Shown: piece after piece, positions 62,372 to 64,000 of the stretch
How positions within the stretch are numbered: position 1 is the first letter of the stretch
Layout: every line of letters begins with the position of its first letter
NCBI RefSeq assembly: GCF_001705435.1
Contig: NZ_MDEN01000068.1
Coordinates: 310,001-374,000, forward strand
Direction of reading: 5' to 3'
Length of the DNA: 64,000 nucleotides
Origin: Pseudomonas graminis
GTDB lineage: Bacteria; Pseudomonadota; Gammaproteobacteria; Pseudomonadales; Pseudomonadaceae
Program-made: the position numbers and the translations under genes
Notes under the pieces: model-generated
Databases searched by the model: none
Told to the model about the DNA's origin: nothing
What the model saw: only the letters and a program-made list of their open reading frames with translations

Positions 62372-62572
62372 GGTGTGTGGGTGCCGTTGTCCTTGGTGGC
62401 CGAGCATCTGCAAGGCGGGCGGCTGGTGCAGATGCTCGCCGAGTGGAGCCCCAACTATTCAGGCCTGTGCCTGTATTACCCCGCGAACCGCCATCCGCCC
62501 ATGGCCTTGCGCTTGTTTGTGCAGGCGGTGCAGGAGTGGGCGGGCCAGGCGCGGCGCGACGCACAGAGGTGA
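62372..62572 (+). pseudogene. Fragment of a LysR-type regulator (C-terminal end)
   Basis: The frame reads VWVPLSLVAEHLQGGRLVQ, MLAEWSPNYSGLCLYYPANR, HPPMALRLFVQAVQEW. This is the last ~65 residues of a LysR substrate-binding domain (the GRLVxxLxxW and LYYPxxRxxPxALRxFxD elements). There is no helix-turn-helix or upstream body in the window, so it is a remnant. It lies convergent to the SDR gene. Confidence 0.75.
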
Positions 62573-62603
62573 ATGGGCCCGGCGAGTGGCGTCTTTTCAG
62601 GGC

Positions 62604-63377
62604 TCAACTCATCCAGTTGCCGCCATCGACGTTGTAGGTCTGGGCGACGACATAATCGCTTTCCGCTGACGCGAGAAAGATCGCCATGCCGGTGAGGTCT
62701 TCGGCGGTGCCCATGCGGCCGTAGGGCACTTCCTCGCCGACGAGCCTTTTCTTCTCGCCCAACGGCCGGTTCTCGTGTTTGGCGAACAACGCATCCACGC
62801 CATCCCAGTGCTCGCCGTCGACGACCCCCGGTGCGATCGCATTGACGTTGATCCTGTGCTTGATCAGGTTCAGTCCGGCGGATTGGGTCAGGCTGATGAC
62901 GGCGGCCTTGGTCGCGCAGTAGACGCCCACCAGTGCCTCGCCGCGACGCCCGGCCTGGCTCGCCATGTTGATGATCTTGCCGCCATGACCCTGGGCAATC
63001 ATCTGCTTTGCCGCCGCTTGAAGGGTGAACAACGTGCCGGCGACATTGATCGAGAACAGCCGCTCGTAGCTCTCGCGGGTGATGTCGGTGATCGGTGCCA
63101 GATCAAACAGTGCGGCGTTGTTGATCAGGATATCCAGCTTGCCGGTGGTGGCGACGACGGCCGCAATCGCCGCGTCGATGGAGGATTGATCCGTAACGTC
63201 CATCTTCACCGCGTAGGCGCTGGCGCCCAGTTCGTTGGCGGTCTGGGTCGCGCGCTGCAGATTGATGTCGGCGATGGCCACTGTCGCGCCTTCGCGAATA
63301 TAGGCCTCGGCGTAGGCCCGCCCGATACCCCGGGCCGCGCCTGTGATCAGGGCGCTTTTACCTTCGAGTCGTTTCAT
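62604..63377 (-). CDS. Short-chain dehydrogenase, probable polyol (sorbitol/L-iditol) dehydrogenase
   Basis: The product has 257 residues from the ATG at 63377 (MKRLEGK); an ATG at 63389 would add four. The NAD motif TGAARGIG, the NNAA motif, the catalytic Ser (NMASQAGRRGE) and YCATK are in order. Strong resemblance in the ends (RLEGKSALITGAARGIGRAYAEAYIREG; VDGGNWMS) to SmoS-type sorbitol dehydrogenases. It probably oxidises sorbitol or galactitol after uptake by the ABC transporter whose binding protein is encoded just upstream. Confidence 0.85.
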   Translation of the reverse strand: MKRLEGKSALITGAARGIGRAYAEAYIREGATVAIADINLQRATQTANELGASAYAVKMDVTDQSSIDAAIAAVVATTGKLDILINNAALFDLAPITDITRESYERLFSINVAGTLFTLQAAAKQMIAQGHGGKIINMASQAGRRGEALVGVYCATKAAVISLTQSAGLNLIKHRINVNAIAPGVVDGEHWDGVDALFAKHENRPLGEKKRLVGEEVPYGRMGTAEDLTGMAIFLASAESDYVVAQTYNVDGGNWMS

Positions 63378-63432
63378 TGAAAGAGTCATCCGTCATGGGG
63401 TGAGGTCCGGCCGACTTCCGTCGGCGGGGGGT

Positions 63433-64000
63433 TTATTGCTTCGGGTAACCGGCGCGCTTCATTTCCCGCTCCGTCGTCGACTGCGCGGCCGCCAGTGCCT
63501 GCTCGACGGAGGTCTGACCGGTGAGTGCGGCCGAGAAGAGTTTGCCCACCGACGTGCCGATGGCCTGGAATTCCGGGATGGTCACGTACTGGATGCCGAC
63601 ATAGGGCACCGGCTTGGCCGAGGGGTGCGTCGGGTCGGCGTGTTTCATCATTTCCAGTGTCACCCTGGCGAACGGCGCGGCCTTGAGATAGGCGTCGCTG
63701 TAGGTGGAGGTGCGGGTGCCAGGCGGCACGTTGGTGATGCCATCCTTCTGGGCCACCAGCTGGATGTATTCCTTGGACGTGGCCCAGGTGGTGAACGTCT
63801 TGGCGGCGTTCTTGTGTTTGGAGGTCGCCGGAATCGCCAGGGACCAGGCGTACAGCCAGGACGACCCCTTGTCGGTCACTTCAACGGGCGCCGCGGCGAA
63901 TCCCACGCTGTCCACGACCCTGCTTTGTTCTTTGTCGGTGGTGAACGAGCCTGCCACGCTGGCATCGACCCAGACCGCGCATTTGCCGCTGTTAAACAAC
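63433..64000 (-). CDS. Sugar/polyol ABC transporter substrate-binding protein, C-terminal part (5' end outside window)
   Basis: The last ~188 residues of a family 1 extracellular solute-binding protein: CAVWVDASVAGSFTTDKEQSRVVDSVGFAAAPVE, GSSWLYAWSLAIPATSKHKNAAKTFTTWATSKEY, and a helical end EQALAAAQSTTEREMKRAGY. It resembles binding proteins of mannitol/sorbitol ABC systems. The gene runs off the window and is in the same direction as the SDR gene 56 bases downstream, so together they should be part of a polyol utilisation operon. Confidence 0.85.
   Translation of the reverse strand, partial: LFNSGKCAVWVDASVAGSFTTDKEQSRVVDSVGFAAAPVEVTDKGSSWLYAWSLAIPATSKHKNAAKTFTTWATSKEYIQLVAQKDGITNVPPGTRTSTYSDAYLKAAPFARVTLEMMKHADPTHPSAKPVPYVGIQYVTIPEFQAIGTSVGKLFSAALTGQTSVEQALAAAQSTTEREMKRAGYPKQ

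Overview
The window comes from a high-GC Gammaproteobacterium that is almost certainly a fluorescent-group Pseudomonas. The grounds are the gene content (membrane gluconate dehydrogenase, PoxB, C-P lyase with PhnF, formamidase next to an amide/urea-type ABC transporter, many chemoreceptors) and the abundant Pseudomonas-type REP units with the core GCTTCAGCCGGGAAG. No rRNA, tRNA, CRISPR array or phage was seen.

Region 1 (1-5165) is an accessory, lower-GC tail of an rhs locus. The C-terminus of an Rhs protein with a deaminase-type toxin tip and its immunity gene is followed by five displaced or decayed toxin/immunity cassettes. In most of them the immunity gene survives while the toxin or Rhs core is truncated. 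A 25-bp palindromic element (GTTAAAGGGG-ACGGA-CCCCTTTAAC, seven copies of varying quality) sits at every cassette junction. I regard this as the most novel structure in the window.

Region 2 (5233-15167) is periplasmic sugar oxidation and central functions: a Tat-exported gluconolactonase-like protein, a three-gene gluconate 2-dehydrogenase operon, a stand-alone class B PBP2, and the pyruvate:quinone oxidoreductase PoxB.

Region 3 (15168-19200) holds two full and one broken DUF5122 (delta-60 repeat) beta-propeller genes. They are interleaved with a duplicated scrap of the poxB 3' end and a 41-bp exact copy of its terminator region, so they appear to have arrived by duplication or insertion behind poxB.

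Region 4 (19518-26924) is a ddp-like cluster: an RpiR regulator with a perfect inverted-repeat site upstream, D-Ala-D-Ala dipeptidase, and a dipeptide ABC transporter whose second permease gene (ddpC) is broken by an internal deletion.

Region 5 (27174-38301) is a formamide/short-chain amide module: fmdA and fmdB behind a five-gene urt-like ABC transporter. Divergent from it are a large hybrid kinase (NCS1 permease domain, Cys-rich module, kinase, receiver) and a LuxR-type response regulator. A perfect TGACGTA palindrome lies between the divergent units and is the likely regulator site.

Region 6 (38302-54683) contains a chemoreceptor, a repeat-rich gap, the complete C-P lyase cluster phnCDE-F-GHIJKLMNP with PhnF-type operators, and a second chemoreceptor.

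Region 7 (54913-64000) holds moaA with a formate/nitrite channel gene, a CPA1 antiporter, a DUF6434 protein, a GST, an AraC regulator, a PLP-dependent dehydratase, a YkgJ-type protein, a LysR fragment, and the end of a polyol operon (SDR dehydrogenase and ABC binding protein, cut by the window edge).
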